From Molossus alvarezi (Eukaryota; Chordata; Mammalia; Chiroptera; Molossidae), in contig CM073896.1 of the NCBI GenBank assembly GCA_037176705.1, positions 23,510,708 to 23,574,707 on the forward strand: a DNA stretch of 64,000 bases, read 5' to 3'. The notes beneath the pieces are model-generated. The model saw nothing but the letters and a program-made list of their open reading frames with translations. It searched no databases and was not told where the DNA came from. Shown in pieces: positions 10,851 through 23,036 of the stretch. Position numbers and translations under genes: made by a program. Positions within the stretch are counted from its first letter, which is position 1. Each line of letters opens with the position of its first letter.

Positions 10851-11504
10851 TATGATTTTTGAGCAATAAATATCCCAAAATTTTTTGGAAGAAAAAAAAA
10901 AGAATATTTATCTTAATGCAATTTATATCCATGTTACATATAAGTCATTCATCAGTTTAAACAGTCCATTAGCTTTCTATAGAAGCATACCATATGTACA
11001 TTGGCACTGTGAATTTCTAGGAAAAAAAAATTGTTTCCTTTAGAAATTTTACTATATGAGGCTTTGAGGTTATATGAGATAGCCTTGTAGAATCTAATGA
11101 TTTCTCCCAGCACATATATTCCCCTCCCTGTCCCTATTCAAGTGGAAACTTTTACTTACACTGAATCTTCTTTAGGGGACCCTTTCCCAACATCACCCCC
11201 CTTACACTGGATCTTTCTACACATTACTGGAGCATATTCAATGTATATATTTCCATTTGACACTAAATTCCATAAGGACAGCAGATGTGTCTGTTTTGTT
11301 TACTCTTATTTTTACTATCTAGCTCAGTCTCCTGTATTAAGAAAGGAATCAATAAATACGATTGGATAAATGAAAAACTCAGTGTTCTATTGCCACCAAG
11401 GAATGACTATCCCCAAATTATATTTTGAGGAAGTGAAAACATCCAATAAGATGGAGATAATTGTTCACCTCCCTTGAAGAAACAGCAATTTTTTTCAAAA
11501 GAAA
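10851..11504. other. AT-rich DNA, no feature recognised
   Basis: It contains A-runs at about 10888 and 11020. A 90-codon open frame at 11097-11369 shows no recognisable protein features. Confidence 0.4.
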
Positions 11505-11765
11505 AATATTTATTCCAAAAAATAATTTCAACCCAAACTGTAAAAAATAAATTATAGAATATTATATATCCATTAATAAAAATGAAGTAATTAAGTGACT
11601 AGATATCCATTTTAACTCAAAATGCATAAATTACACAATGTTATATATAATTTGAACCTATTTTTGTTGGAAAAAATAAAAATAAACATGCATACAAATG
11701 AGATTTTAGACTTCTTAATTTTCTCCTTATACCTTTTATAAAGTTTTAAACAATAGCTTTTAAGT
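11505..11765 (+). mobile_element. Probable old LINE-1 3' end
   Basis: The order of phrases (ATTATATATCCATTAATAAAA, ATGTTATATATAATTTGAACC, then AAATAAACATGCATACAAATG and a TTTATAAAGTTTTA ending) resembles old L1M-type 3' ends that lack the long polypurine UTR. It is highly diverged, so the call is tentative. Confidence 0.4.
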
Positions 11766-12289
11766 CAGAAAATAGAACTAAAAATGTTTGCTATTCTGTT
11801 TAGTTCTTCTGTTAAATGCTAGTATGGCAAGAATTTCAGTATCAGAGATAATACCTACATACCTATATCAATAGAGTAAAATATTACATTTTGCTTTAGT
11901 AAGATATGTATTTGACATTTTACATTTTTTATTTAAGGGTAATATATATGTATTACAATTATAATATAAGTAAGTAATACAATAAATATTAAATAATAAC
12001 ACAAAAATAAACTGTTTCGTGTACTCACAACTGTAAACCTATTTTTGCCCTTGTGTGTGTGTGTGTGTGTGTGTATGTGTGTGTATAAATCATAAATCTT
12101 CAGCTTAATAAACTAGGTCTTCCTTCCTTGCCATGTTGACTCTTCAAACGTTCTCCTGCCCCGTTATTTCTATTATAACAGGATTTGCTTCTTATAGGAT
12201 TTCTATTTCATGTATGTTAGACTTTCACTACCTCTTAAGCTTTTTTTCCTATATGTTTCACTCTTTCTTCCTGAGCTCGTTTGGTTTCT
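11766..12289. other. AT-rich spacer with a GT microsatellite
   Basis: The only feature I can name is the GT tract at 12052-12085. The rest is low-complexity AT-rich DNA. Confidence 0.4.
12052..12085. repeat. (GT)n microsatellite
   Basis: A 34-bp GT tract with one interrupting A near 12075. It is a potential length-polymorphic marker. Confidence 0.95.
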
Positions 12290-12680
12290 ATTGATTTACG
12301 TTCATTATCCTGCCTTCCCTTGTGTCTAGCCTTCTGTTTAAGCTATTATTGGCTTTTTATTTCAGCTATTGTATTCCTTTCAATTATAAAATTTTTATTT
12401 GATTTTTTAATTATATTCCAATACTTAGGTGAAATACTCCATCTTTTTTTTTCTTTTGCCCATATTTCCCTCTACTTGGGGGGGGGGCATATTATTTAGA
12501 GTTATTCTGAAGTCTTTGTTCTGCTAACTCCTATATCAGAATCACCTTGTGAAACTTTTTTTTTTTTTTTTAATATTCTGGGCTATGGTGCTGTATCTTG
12601 GATTGGAATACCTAGCAATATTTTATTGAATGTCAGGTATCCTCTGGAAAAACAATCTCCAAATATATCTTCCTTTGGAA
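12290..12680 (-). mobile_element. Possible L1 5'-region fragment, reversed
   Basis: The run TTTCAGCTATTGTATTCCTTT, TAAAATTTTTATTTGATTTTT, AGTCTTTGTTCTGCTAACTCC and TTTTATTGAATGTCAGGTATC follows the order of an antisense L1 segment often seen in mammals. It includes a G-run at 12477-12487 and a T-run at 12557-12573. It is strongly diverged. Confidence 0.35.
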
Positions 12681-14085
12681 AAGGTTCACCCTTTCTGTGG
12701 AGAAAGAAGGAAATCAGAGGAAAGAGAAAGGTTAAGGTTCCATTTAAGATCTCTCCTCCTGGGGTCTAAGGCTCCAGGGAGTCCTACCTGAGATGGGTGT
12801 ATCCACCAGAGGCCTCCTACCTGGTGGGTCCTGAATTTTTCTCCATAATCTCTTGAGGCTGCTGAAATACCTCGCTTTGTTTTTCACAGGCCGTCTGCTT
12901 GGCCTTATGGCCTCTTGTGCCTTGTAGCTTCAGAATTCAACGAGTACCTGTTCTCCCCACCTCCCTTCTCACTGGGATCTCACCCCCAAAGTCTCCATTT
13001 ATGTCTCTGCAGCCCCATCAGACCTCCCAGACCTCTGCTGGTTCCTTCAGCACAGCCCCTCTGCCTAGGGAAATCATGGATTCTCAGCCTCTTACCCTGC
13101 ACCCACGGCCAGCAAACGTCCCAGGACAACATCGCTGCAGAAGTTCAGCTCCCCTTTCTCCATGGTCTTGGCCCTGTAGACATGGTTACTTTAATAGCTC
13201 CCTTATGTCTTTAAACATATTTTTAAAACTCAGCTTTATTCATCGTCCTTGGTTATCTGCAACAAGCTACCCCACTGCAACGATAAACAGAACTCTTCTC
13301 CGTATCTTTAATTTGTTATGAGGACAAAACATGTGACATTTCTAACAAAGTAAAACAGCAAGTAAATAATGTCTAAGCTAATGAAAAATGAGATATAAAA
13401 GATCTATCAATAAATTTTCTGTATTGTTCATATGTATTTTTGACTACTAATGTTTACCAAGTGTGTTCAGCATGTGTTTGAAACTATCTGCAATGTAATA
13501 GTCACTCAGAACCACAGGGCCTCAGGCAGCCCTTTTTCCTGCCTATGCCTTGGTCTTTGCTTACAGAAAGTGTGAATTTTCTTCATTTTTCAACTTTTGG
13601 AAGCATTCCAGGAGTGTCTTTTATATTTGCTTTTTCTTGGCTCCTTTAACTCTCTCTAATTTCATGATACTTTATTCATTTTCATTATATCAACAATTTA
13701 GATAGAATTTTGAATGATCTACACTGAAACTGCATTAATGTCCCTTTTTTTTATTTTAAGAGTAACAGAATGATTATTTAAGCAATAAAATAATGAAACA
13801 CCACATGTACTATTATGAGTTCATTAAAAATAATTAGGTATTTCTTCAGGTACTTATTACATTAGTAGGTTCTTGTTTTGAACCTACTAATGGTATTATT
13901 CTATTTGCATGGTTTATGCTGTGCAATAAACATAAATTTAGTGTCAATTTAACATAGAAATTGAACTGAATAGGATTTTATAAATAATAATGTTACTTGC
14001 TCATTAGCATTGTCTTTCAGAGGAGACACTTAAAGCATCGAGGTACACTGGTGGTTAATAATTAACCTAACCATGTGACATTCTT
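12681..14085. other. No feature recognised
   Basis: A GC-richer part at 12750-13160 carries overlapping open frames of 99 and 140 codons on the plus strand. They are rich in Pro, Ser and Leu with no domain I recognise. The remainder is AT-rich. Confidence 0.4.
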
Positions 14086-14400
14086 CAAAATGTAATTAGT
14101 GAAATAAGCCAGTCAGAGAATGACAAGTACCGTATGATTTCACTCGTATGTGGAATTTAATGAACAAACTGAACTACCATGCAAAATAGAGACAGACGCA
14201 TAGATAGAGGGCAGGCTGACAGCTCTGGGGGTTGGGGTGTTGGGTAGGGTAGAAGGATTGAGCAAAGAAGAAAACAAAGAGAAAGAACTTACAGACATGA
14301 ACAACAGTGTGGTGATTTCAGGGAGGAGGGGGTGAGTGGAGGTGGAAGAGGGTAAATGGTGATGGGAAAACATAAAAAAAATGAAAGTAATTCCCATTAA
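14086..14400 (+). mobile_element. LINE-1 3' end
   Basis: It starts at the 3' hallmark GTGAAATAAGCCAGTCAGAG and GTATGATTTCACTCGTATGTG, followed by AATTTAATGAACAAACTGAAC and a purine-rich UTR with G-rich blocks at 14220-14345. The UTR differs from the 3.9, 15.7 and 38.3 kb copies, so it is another subfamily. Confidence 0.83.
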
Positions 14401-15505
14401 ACAATTAGATTTATATGCTAAACCTAATTATTTTCTTATTGCACATTTAAGATGCACAAGCTAAAAGAGACATATCTGGAAAACTCTTTCATTAAGAAAA
14501 TAACACAATAGCTCTTAGCCTCTTATGACCACTCATTTAGAGAAATAGAAAGACCAATATAAACTAAGTTTTACCAATCCCCCCTTAAATAACTAAGGGG
14601 GAAAATTAGGGAATCCCTGCAATCATCCCTACACCCCAACACACACAACATTTTTGGAAACAGTAGCAACTCAAATTTTATATGGAGCTGACTGAAAGCA
14701 TGACAAACAAACTACTGGAAGAAATCAGGAAAAATTAGTGCCTGTTCCAAGTAATATTTCTGCCCAGTTTAACATTTACCTAGGTCTTTGGGAAGATAGG
14801 CAGAAAATTCTTTCCAGAAAGCCTATGGGACCTAGATTTAAAAGCAGCTGGTGCTTATAATTAACTGGAGGCTTAGTTGGGGGATGAGATTGTTCATCAT
14901 CCATTCAACCAAAAGAATTCTGGTGTTAGAAAAGATCTTACAAGTCATCCAGTCCAATCACCCACCTAATACTGAAATGCTCTCTTCAGCTTGCTCAGCT
15001 GATAATCCCGCTGTCAGTGAGTAGAAACTCATGTATCTCAAATCAGTTTAGGACACCCTTCCACCATAAAGTGAAATCTCATTGGTGCTCCTTAAAACCC
15101 TTCCAATAATAAGAAATAAGTCTAATCTTTCTCCTACCTGTGGTCTTTTAGATATTTGATGACCTCCATGCTGCTGAACCTGTATATTCTCCTCTCTAAA
15201 TATTCCACATTTGATCCAGGTTTGAGTTTTTTCCCAAATAAATATCTATTAAGTGTCACTGGAATGGAAAATATTATGTTAGAAGCAGAGGTATATTAAA
15301 ATAATTTTCTCAATATACCTCCTCAAAAACAAAACAAAAACAAAATGAGGAAGACTTTTGTCTAGGAAAATAAGCCTTGATGAGTGCCTAGCAATTGTTC
15401 ATTTATTCGCATGTTCAATAAGACAGGAGAGCACCCATTATGTACAAGACCCTATACAAAGTATAGGGAATTCAGAAGTGAGATTTAAAAAATAATCTGT
15501 TGAGC
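14401..15505. other. No confident feature; possible ancient repeat at 14920-15260
   Basis: The middle portion (AGATCTTACAAGTCATCCAG onward) has the flavour of an old mammalian interspersed repeat, but I cannot name the family. No coding evidence was seen. Confidence 0.35.
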
Positions 15506-15718
15506 CTGGCCGGTGTGGCTCAGTGGTTGAGTGTCAACCCCTGCACAAAGAGGTTGCCAGTTCAATTTCCAGTCAGGGCACATTCCCAGGTTGTGGGCCA
15601 AATTTCCAGTGTGAGGCATGCAGGAGGCGACCAATCAATATTCTCTCTCATCGATGTTTCTATCTCTCTCTTCTTCTCCCTTCCTCTCTCTCTAAAAATC
15701 AATAAAGAAAAAAAATTG
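15506..15718 (+). mobile_element. VES SINE
   Basis: It starts GCCTGGCCGGTGTGGCTCAG, carries GGTTGAGTGTCAACCCCTG, AAGAGGTTGCCAGTTCAATTT, GCATGCAGGAGGCGACCAATC and CATCGATGTTTCTATCTCTC, and ends AAAAATCAATAAAGAAAAAAA. It belongs to the AATCAATAAA variant. The flanks share only a short TGTTGA-like motif, so the target duplication is weak. Confidence 0.92.
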
Positions 15719-15724
15719 TTGAAT

Positions 15725-15960
15725 AGATCCAGATTCATGGAAGTAGGGAACAGACTAACAAACCTCAGAGGGATGGGGGGGTGAGAGGGGTTGGAAGCGA
15801 TAAACCGAAAAACTTATATGCATATATGTACAACCAATGGACACAGACATTAGGTTGGGGAAAGTAGGTGGGGCATGGGTGCGGGGAGGAGGGGTCAATG
15901 GGGCCAAAAGGGCAACATCTGTAATACTTTCAACAATAAATAAATTAATGAATAAATTGT
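15725..15960 (+). mobile_element. Bat LINE-1 3' UTR copy
   Basis: It contains CATGGAAGTAGGGAACAGACT, AACCTCAGAGGGATGGGGGG, GATAAACC, ACTTATATGCATATATG and GGACACAGACATTAGGTTGGG, then GTCAATGGGG and ACATCTGTAATACTTTCAACA with an AATAAATAAA tail. This is nearly block-for-block the copy at 38.33-38.57 kb. The VES SINE lies immediately upstream. Confidence 0.9.
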
Positions 15961-17640
15961 TGGATGAATAAATGATTGAATCAATGAATGAGTAAGATAC
16001 AGTACATGCTCTCAAAAATCTCAGTCTAGTGAGTGTCTGTTCAGTCGGTTTTAATATCTTTTACACTTAAAATTTTCTAAAACATTCTTAATTATCACAA
16101 AATTGTCTACATGATTTTTCATTTAAATCATTAGGTATATTTATGACTTGAAAATATTTCCATTGCATAGTTGATGAAAAGAAATGCTCAGGTTGATTTA
16201 ATCTCCTGGCAACCAGTCTACAGAATTATGTACACTGATACGTCTTCAGAAAAGACAAAAACTCTACTTACTGCACCGTTTGGAACATAATATTCGGTAT
16301 TTCCCAGAAGGTCCACCGCTTATGAACAGTACCTGGGTATTTGCTTTCTGGGTTTGGCACCAAAGAGTTCTATAAAAGCTTTTTCCCCAAATAACCCAGT
16401 GAACATTTTAAGTTTAGCTTTTTAACTATAAAGTATTTTATATAAGCTCAGATAATAATGATATGGATAACTATTTTTAAAGGCATATTCCATCTCCCTG
16501 CTTATAATCCTATTGTCCAAATGAATTAATTGTTGACAGTTTGGAATCTATTTTTCTCATTTTTCCTGACCTTATTTCAGTGCTTACACAAACATATAAA
16601 GTGTGTCATACAAATACTCTATCTTATAACATAAAATATGCTGAAGGAGTTAAAAAAATAAAGCAGTGATGAAAACAAAATCCAAAATTCCTGAGGCTTT
16701 ATCTACCATTCAACACATTGAAATCAGTATGGGTTGTTTTGTATTTGAAGAAAATATGCAAGTATTGCTACTTTATCTTAGGGTTATTTGGAGTTTTGAG
16801 AGTGAAATTTTGTTAGCTATCATGTTGGGCTAAATAACTCCTTGAGAAGCAGTGTGCCAAGCAGTTAATATAGAAAATTTAATTTGTTTGTTTCTTCTTA
16901 GTTTTGCCATTGAGCTTTCTGTGGGAAAGCTCTCCCTAAAAACACACTTTATTGGCTCTAATTAAGAATGCATCCAGTAGTGTTCTCTCAGGCTTTGGAT
17001 GCCTGCTGGCTTAATTTTTAAGCTTCTCCATTCTCGATAAAAGTGCTGAATTGAATTTAAAAGTCTATTCCTACAGAATTACCCCTTAGTGAGCACACCA
17101 CTCACACTTCTGCAGAAGAGATTAAAATACTAGATACTACACAGAGCAGCCATTGTTTTTAAAAATGAATAGAAAATGAATCTATAGTTTAGCAATAATT
17201 TTGAAATTAAAGATTGTTTCAAACATTTTTTTTGTCTTTTTAGTCTTACCTTGAACCACAATAGAAATTATTAATGGAGACACAGAATATTTTTAAAAAT
17301 AAAAACAAATACAAAATAAATCTGCTAAAAGTCAGCAAATCCATATTCTTTATCTTCAAAGGCTAGAAAACTCATAGGTATTTATTTATAACCAACGTAT
17401 CCATGACTAACCTTGGGATTTTCCCATTAGGTAGACCTGGTTACATTACCTTTGCTTAGATGTTGCGGGTGTTTTCCTTACACATTCTTCTAAATGAGGC
17501 CATTAATAAAGAGATGGCAACCTTTGGTATTCTTAGTGACTCGCCCTAAATGGAATGCTTTTGCTCTTGAGTTTAAAGAGTAATTCAATATCATGGCGCT
17601 TATATTCTCCGTACAATAAAGGAGAAAATTTTGTGTGCTT
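15961..17640. other. AT-rich unique DNA; candidate conserved segment 16880-17130
   Basis: No repeats or genes were named. The part at 16880-17130 contains TAATTAAG and TTAATTTTTAAGCTT-type homeodomain-like AT cores in a non-repetitive context, which is only suggestive of regulatory DNA. Confidence 0.3.
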
Positions 17641-18403
17641 AATTGTTTATTTAATTCTTCTTCAAGCACATATTGTATGCTGCTTTGTGCCGGGCATCAT
17701 GTTAATCTGTGAGAATATAAGTAGCTAAGAGTCTAATGAATGAAAACTGATGCATGGAAATAATTTACAAAACAGTGTGGCAGGTGCGTGAAGAAGTGAA
17801 AACCATGTACAGTGAGGCACAAAAGATCCAGCAACTAACACTGCTTGGGAGAATCTAGCTAGCCTTGGAGAAGGAGGTGTTTCTCAACAGGTGAAGTGAG
17901 GATCAGACAGGTGGAGGTTGAATGGGTTTGGCAGTGGAAAGGTCTGTCTAGGTTCCAGATGGCATGGGCACAAGTACAGACAGACAAAAAGAAAGGAACA
18001 GTGGAAAGATCAATGGAAGCTCTTATTCAATGTAATTCTTTTCTCTTTCCACTAGATTTAAGTACTTAATTGGAGTGATTATAGTGAACCCCATGCCACA
18101 TAAAGTGATCTGATTTCTACAAAATCACTGTCTGTGATGTGGACAATAAGCAACATTAGGGGTAAAACTGAGAAAGGGAAGACCATTGGGAAGATTCTTG
18201 CAATTACCCAGGAGAGAAATGGTGGTGGCCATTAACAGGAGGCTAGCGGCAGTGATGGCTAGGAGACGTCAGATCCAGGAATAAGTAAAACTAGAACCAA
18301 CAGGACTCACTGACAAAGCATAAGGGTGTGGCTTGCAAAGGAAAGACAGGAGTTAAGCATTCCACCTGGTTTTTGGCCTGGGCAGCTAAAGAAACATGGT
18401 GAC

Positions 18404-18643
18404 GCCCTTGCCGGTTTGGCTCAGCGGTTAGAGCGTCTGCCTGCGGTCCGGAGAGACCCAGGTTCGGTTCCCGCTAAGGGCATGTACCTCGGTTGCAGTT
18501 TGTCCCCAGCCCTGGTTGGTCGTGCGGGTGGCGGCCGCTCGATGTGTCCCTTTCACGTCGATGTTTCTCTCTCTCTCTCTCCCTCCTGCTCTATCTGAAC
18601 AAAGAATGAAAAAGTGTCCTTGGGTGAGGATAAAAAAAAAAAA
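18404..18643 (+). mobile_element. VES SINE with 16-bp target duplication
   Basis: It carries the intact head CTTGCCGGTTTGGCTCAGCG with GGTTAGAGCGTCTGCCTGC, the B-box region GGTTCGGTTCCCGCTAAGGG, the body GTCGATGTTTCTCTCTC and the tail TTGGGTGAGGATAAAAAA. The direct repeats AAAGAAACATGGTGAC at 18388-18403 and 18644-18659 are identical. It inserted into the old L2. High CpG content in the head suggests a young copy. Confidence 0.96.
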
Positions 18644-18683
18644 AAAGAAACATGGTGACATTTTCTAAATGCAAGAGCAAGAG

Positions 18684-18750
18684 GTGTGTGTGAGTGAGTG
18701 TGTGTGTGTGTGTGCGTGCATGCGCGTGCATGTGTGCTTACACACACACA
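18684..18750. repeat. Alternating purine-pyrimidine (TG/CG/CA) tract
   Basis: A 67-bp tract in which a TG-rich left half passes through TGCGTGCATGCGCGTGCATG to a CACACACACA right end. Left and right halves are complementary, so the tract is also an imperfect inverted repeat. Such sequence is prone to left-handed (Z) DNA and hairpins. It lies inside the L2. Confidence 0.88.
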
Positions 18751-18954
18751 TTAAAGTGGAAGAAGACTAAAGATGCTGTTTGGCTATGGTACATTTCAGT
18801 AGCACTTGGCAGAGGTGCCATTAGGCAATCAAATGTAAAAGTAGAGATCAGTGGAGAGTTGAATGACATCAGCCAGGGAGTCAGCATAAACAGGGAAATA
18901 TGAGGGCCAAGAACTGAACCACCTGCATGCTTACATGTGAAGGTGAAGAAAATG

Positions 18955-19466
18955 AAGGGCCATATATATATACAGTAAAATACTACTCCGCCATAAAAGA
19001 GAAGAAAACCCTGCCATTTGCAACATGAGAGAAACTTGAGGGCATTATGCTAAGTAAACTAAAGCAGACAGAGAAAGACAAATACCATATGATAGCATTT
19101 ACATGTAGAATCTGAAAAGTCAAACTTACAGAAAGAGTGTGGAGTGGTGGTGCTGGGGCTCACAAGTGGAGGAAACGCGAGAATGATGGTCAAAGGGTAT
19201 AAACGTTCACTCATAAGACAAGTTCTGCGGATCTAACGTATGGCACTGTGACTATTAGCTGACAACACTGTATTGCATACTTGAAATTTACTAAGATTAG
19301 ATCTTAAATATATTAACCATACACAAAAAATGACTATATGAGGTGGAGGATGTGTTCCCTTATTTTACTATGTAATCATTTCGCAATATATGCATATATC
19401 AAGTCACCACGTTGTCCCCGCTTACACTTTCACAATGTTATTTGTCAATTATATCTCAACAAAGCT
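18955..19466 (+). mobile_element. LINE-1 3' end inserted in the L2
   Basis: It begins at TATACAGTAAAATACTACTCC (ORF2 end) and continues GGGCATTATGCTAAGTAAAC, ACCATATGATAGCATTTACA, TTGAAATTTACTAAGATTAG, CATATATCAAGTCACCACG and ATTTGTCAATTATATCTCAA to a CAAAGCTGG end. This is an L1M-type 3' UTR distinct from the bat-specific type. L2 sequence resumes directly after it. Confidence 0.82.
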
Positions 19467-20260
19467 GGAGTGGGCGATGAAGGAAGAAGAGTCAGCAAAG
19501 ATGAGTGAGCAGGAAGAGCTCAGGGATGATTCTGAGCCTAAGTGAAGGCAATATTGCAAAGATAAGGTGATGGAAAATTGTGAACTTTTTCTAAGAAGTT
19601 CAGCAAGATGAGAAGAGAGAAGTCGTCACTGAGCCTACAGCATGGAGGTCCTGGTAACCTTGGAAGAACCAGTATTCGTGGTTAGTGAAGCAGCAGGGAT
19701 GAAAGCCTGATTGGAATGGCTACAGAGACACGGGAAAGTGAGGACATAACATGCAGCATTTTGCTTTGAAGGGGAACAGAGGAATGGGGTGATAAGTAGA
19801 AGCGTGAGTCAAGACAGGGCCTTTATTCTACTATACTGCTTATGTAATTAATATGAGAAATAGAACAGCTGATAGAAATAACCTAGTGGTAAGTGGGCAT
19901 ATTTTGAATGCATGAAAGAGGACATAACTGTAAGAGTAATTTGCACGAGTGGATGCGAGAAGGACTCAGCACTAGGTGGAGAGGCTGGTGCTAGCAAGCA
20001 GCAGGGATAATCCCTTCGACTGAGCAGCCAGAGTATTGACTAGACTGGCTACTTGATGATGAAGTTCCCCAAGATAGCAACAGAAGAAGGAGTGAAAAGG
20101 AAGGTGTTGCTAATTCTTGAATGAATAAGGACAATGGCCACGAGGTTGAAAGATGACGATAACGAGAAAAATGAGTGGAGGGTATATAGTCTGATGAGGT
20201 CTCTAATGGAGAAAGGAAGAAGAAATGTCTTAGAAAAAGAAATAAGGAGTAAGCACTCCC

Positions 20261-22987
20261 CTCCACTCTCCTCCATACCCAGGATATATTCATAAGACAT
20301 AAAAAATAATAATCTGAGAAGGAAGCGGTGTCCTTGGAGTAAGCCAGGTTCTCTTATAAACAGAAGAACATTCTTAGAAGTGTAGAGGAACTGAACAATT
20401 TTGCTCATGACAGTCTGAGGGTTCAGAGAGCAAACAGAAGGGTTGGGTGGACAGGAAGTGGTATATGACGGAGTCTCATTAGAGGATTTGGAGCATGGAA
20501 TGTCCACTACTATCCTCCGCGTGTGCCACATTAGGAAGCTAGAAAACGGCAAACAAGGAAACCGGGGAAATGTTCTGGGGCTATCTCTGTATCAAGCTTT
20601 GGGCTGGAGGCTTTTCATTCGTTTGGAACACTTTGACTAAATACCAAGTTTTGTGAGCACCATTTGGAGTCAAAATCCTAGCCAACACTTGTTTTTAAAA
20701 AAACCATTGACACCCTGCCTGGCTTGTGGCAGCACTGTGTTCTCCTAAAGCAAACACGTCCGCAAGCTGCCATGTGACGTGAACCCCCCTTGCTAGCCTG
20801 CTGACCGGATGCTTCCTGCTTCCCCCAGCTGCCTCGCGTTCTTTCTCCATGAATGGAGCTAAAAAGGGGTCTCCTTCTGGCCATTTCATGTTGTGAATGT
20901 TTCAAAAGTGACAACCTACCTCCAGGACACTGGAGGACATGAAAGCCGGTACCTTCCTAAGAGGAGTTTCTCGGGTTGTCCACCTCAGGGTCCCTGCCTA
21001 GCACTTTCCCAAGTGGACAGCCCAGCCTAGTGAAGGCAAGAACATGTTGGCCCCAACTCATGAGAGACAGAGCTGAGGGGTCCTTTGGACTCTTGTGTTA
21101 CTTACTTGACTAGTTTCTGCCCTTTCCTGGGGCGGTGGCCATTGAACATCTCAAAGCTCTATACCCTTTTATTCTTCCCTTAGTGAATGGCTTAATTAGG
21201 AGCAAAATGTGTCTTTGCATCATAAACACATTTTAGAAGTTAACAGGAGTCCCTGGCCCCTGCTAAAAGCTCACCAAATGTGTTAAAATCAGCAGTTTGA
21301 TGTTGCCCATCCAGACAGCTGGAGAATGGGGAGGGGAAGGGGGTGTCTCACAGCTGGACACCCAGCAGTAACAGGCACTAATGGAGATTTGTGATGAAGC
21401 AAACAACAAAATAGGAGAACAGAGAGTTGAGGGAGGAACCAAAGAAGAGAAAATGGGAGGGAGTTGGAGGGGGGGTATGAAAATGAGAATGAATATATGA
21501 GAAACCAGCCTAGCCAGGTAACAGAATGGGTAAGGGGATACAGCTCTAGGTAGCTAAAATTAAAAATGATTAGACGAGAATTGTCAGATTCCATTTATTA
21601 AAATTAAATATAAAATCTACTAAGTGCTTATAATTCTAATTTCTGTGCAATTACCCTTAATTCAAAAGTTCAATAAACTCACTTCTAAATACTTAGCACT
21701 CACTTACTAAGGGCTCTAGCCACACATCTGTAAGAGGTGGAAACTTGTCATCGCCCTTTCACCCAGATGTGCCCCCCGGGAACAGAGCACAGGAAATAGC
21801 ATTTGAATGAGGCAGGCATTCCTATCAGCATTAAGTCTAGTAACAAAAGATTGTCAAGCAATGAAAATTGTTTTAGAAATTATATAGTACCAACAAAAGA
21901 AAATATTATGAAGAATATTTGCATTTAGGGATTAATTACATTAAATGAGTCTTTTCCTGTTGTCTTCTGCAATTCAACAGACAGTAAGGAACACCAAAGA
22001 AGAATGCTAGTTTCATCCATGCTAAGAATAATCAAAACTAGTTCAGTGATTGTCAATCCCCATCACTTACCCAATAGTCTCAATAAGAGCAACCTAGGAA
22101 TTCCCAAAGGTGGTAGAAGAGAGCGGGTAGGAGATTTTTCTGAGGTGAAAAGTGCAATGGTCTTTTTTCCCTCCTTTTTTTGGAGGGGGGGGGAGAGAAT
22201 GCTCCCCACTCCCACAAATTGATTGAGAGGGGTTCAAGAGTGTCCACAGAGTGATATCCCTGTGGGGAGGGAGGCTAGCATCACTCACCTTGCCGAGGTG
22301 TTTGCTGAGCTGCAGACACTGGTCGCCTAAACCAGTGCAGCCACCTGAGTGGAGGTGGAGAAAGGCATTCTCAGGAGAATCTGATATGTGTCCACGGATA
22401 TTTCACATTCACCATCATAAACAAGGTCCGAGTCTGGCTGGAACAAGAACAGATGGCCCAGCAAGGATGCATGCATTTCTAGAGAGCCAAGTGGATGTCC
22501 TGGAAGATAAATGGCTGGGCCATCTTGAAGATTCCCTGGCCAGCATTACAAGACCTTGGGTTTACCACCACCAGCAGAAGTAGAAGCAGACACAGGAGAT
22601 TAGCTAGAGACTTCACTGCTCTTACTGGGGACAGTGTGTTGGTCTGGTGCAGCCTCAAAAAACCATCAATGCACCAGACAAAAGCCAGCATTGAGATACC
22701 CACCATGGAAAACATTAATAGTTACAAGAAATGTGCAAGCAGCCGTAAAGACAAAGCAAAAAATGTTGTCTTTTTTCTCTAGTCTTCTCTTCCCTTCCTC
22801 CAAACCTACCAGTGTTAAAAGGATGCACAATATGAATAGAAGGACAGGGGGAGTGAGGGAGAATATCATTCCACGTGTCCATTATAAGTCCCCAAGCACC
22901 TCTCAAGACTACTGGAGAGAAGGGAGAAGATTGAATTGAAGGTGAGACTGAACTTGTGGTTTAGACTGGCCTAAATTGGACACAAAA

Positions 22988-22988
<1 letters not shown>
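20261..22988. other. Unique-looking DNA, no gene recognised
   Basis: 20261-20640 may still be L2 or another old element. 20640-22988 has several open frames of 60-110 codons on both strands, overlapping each other, none with recognisable domains. A G-run lies at 22183-22193. Confidence 0.4.

Positions 22989-23033
<45 letters not shown>
22989..23033. repeat. (TG)n microsatellite
   Basis: A perfect 45-bp TG tract, the longest uninterrupted dinucleotide repeat in the window. Confidence 0.97.

Positions 23034-23036
<3 letters not shown>

Larger units (their letters stand above)
17641..20260 (-). mobile_element. L2 LINE fragment (3' UTR, reverse transcriptase and endonuclease region)
   Basis: Low coordinates hold the L2 3' end in reverse (ATTGTATGCTGCTTTGTGCC and so on). 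Going up, 18110-18390 and 18660-18940 match L2 ORF sequence in reverse, with TTTTTGGCCTGGGCAGCTAA as one phrase. 19480-19800 continues the reverse-transcriptase region (GCATGGAGGTCCTGGTAACC, GCAGGGATGAAAGCCTGATT). At 20049-20090 the minus strand reads VAILGNFIIK, a decayed form of the APE-endonuclease GDFN motif. Domain order is right for one element. It is broken by a VES SINE, a TG tract and an L1 3' end, and the reading frame is ruined. Confidence 0.68.

Noticed and set aside
12899..13321. 140- and 99-codon overlapping frames
   Set aside because: Low-complexity Pro/Ser/Leu-rich translation of a GC-richer stretch; two overlapping frames on the same strand argue for chance.
20049..20552. 167-codon minus-strand frame as a host gene
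   Set aside because: Its C-terminal part matches a decayed L2 endonuclease region, and the rest has no domain.
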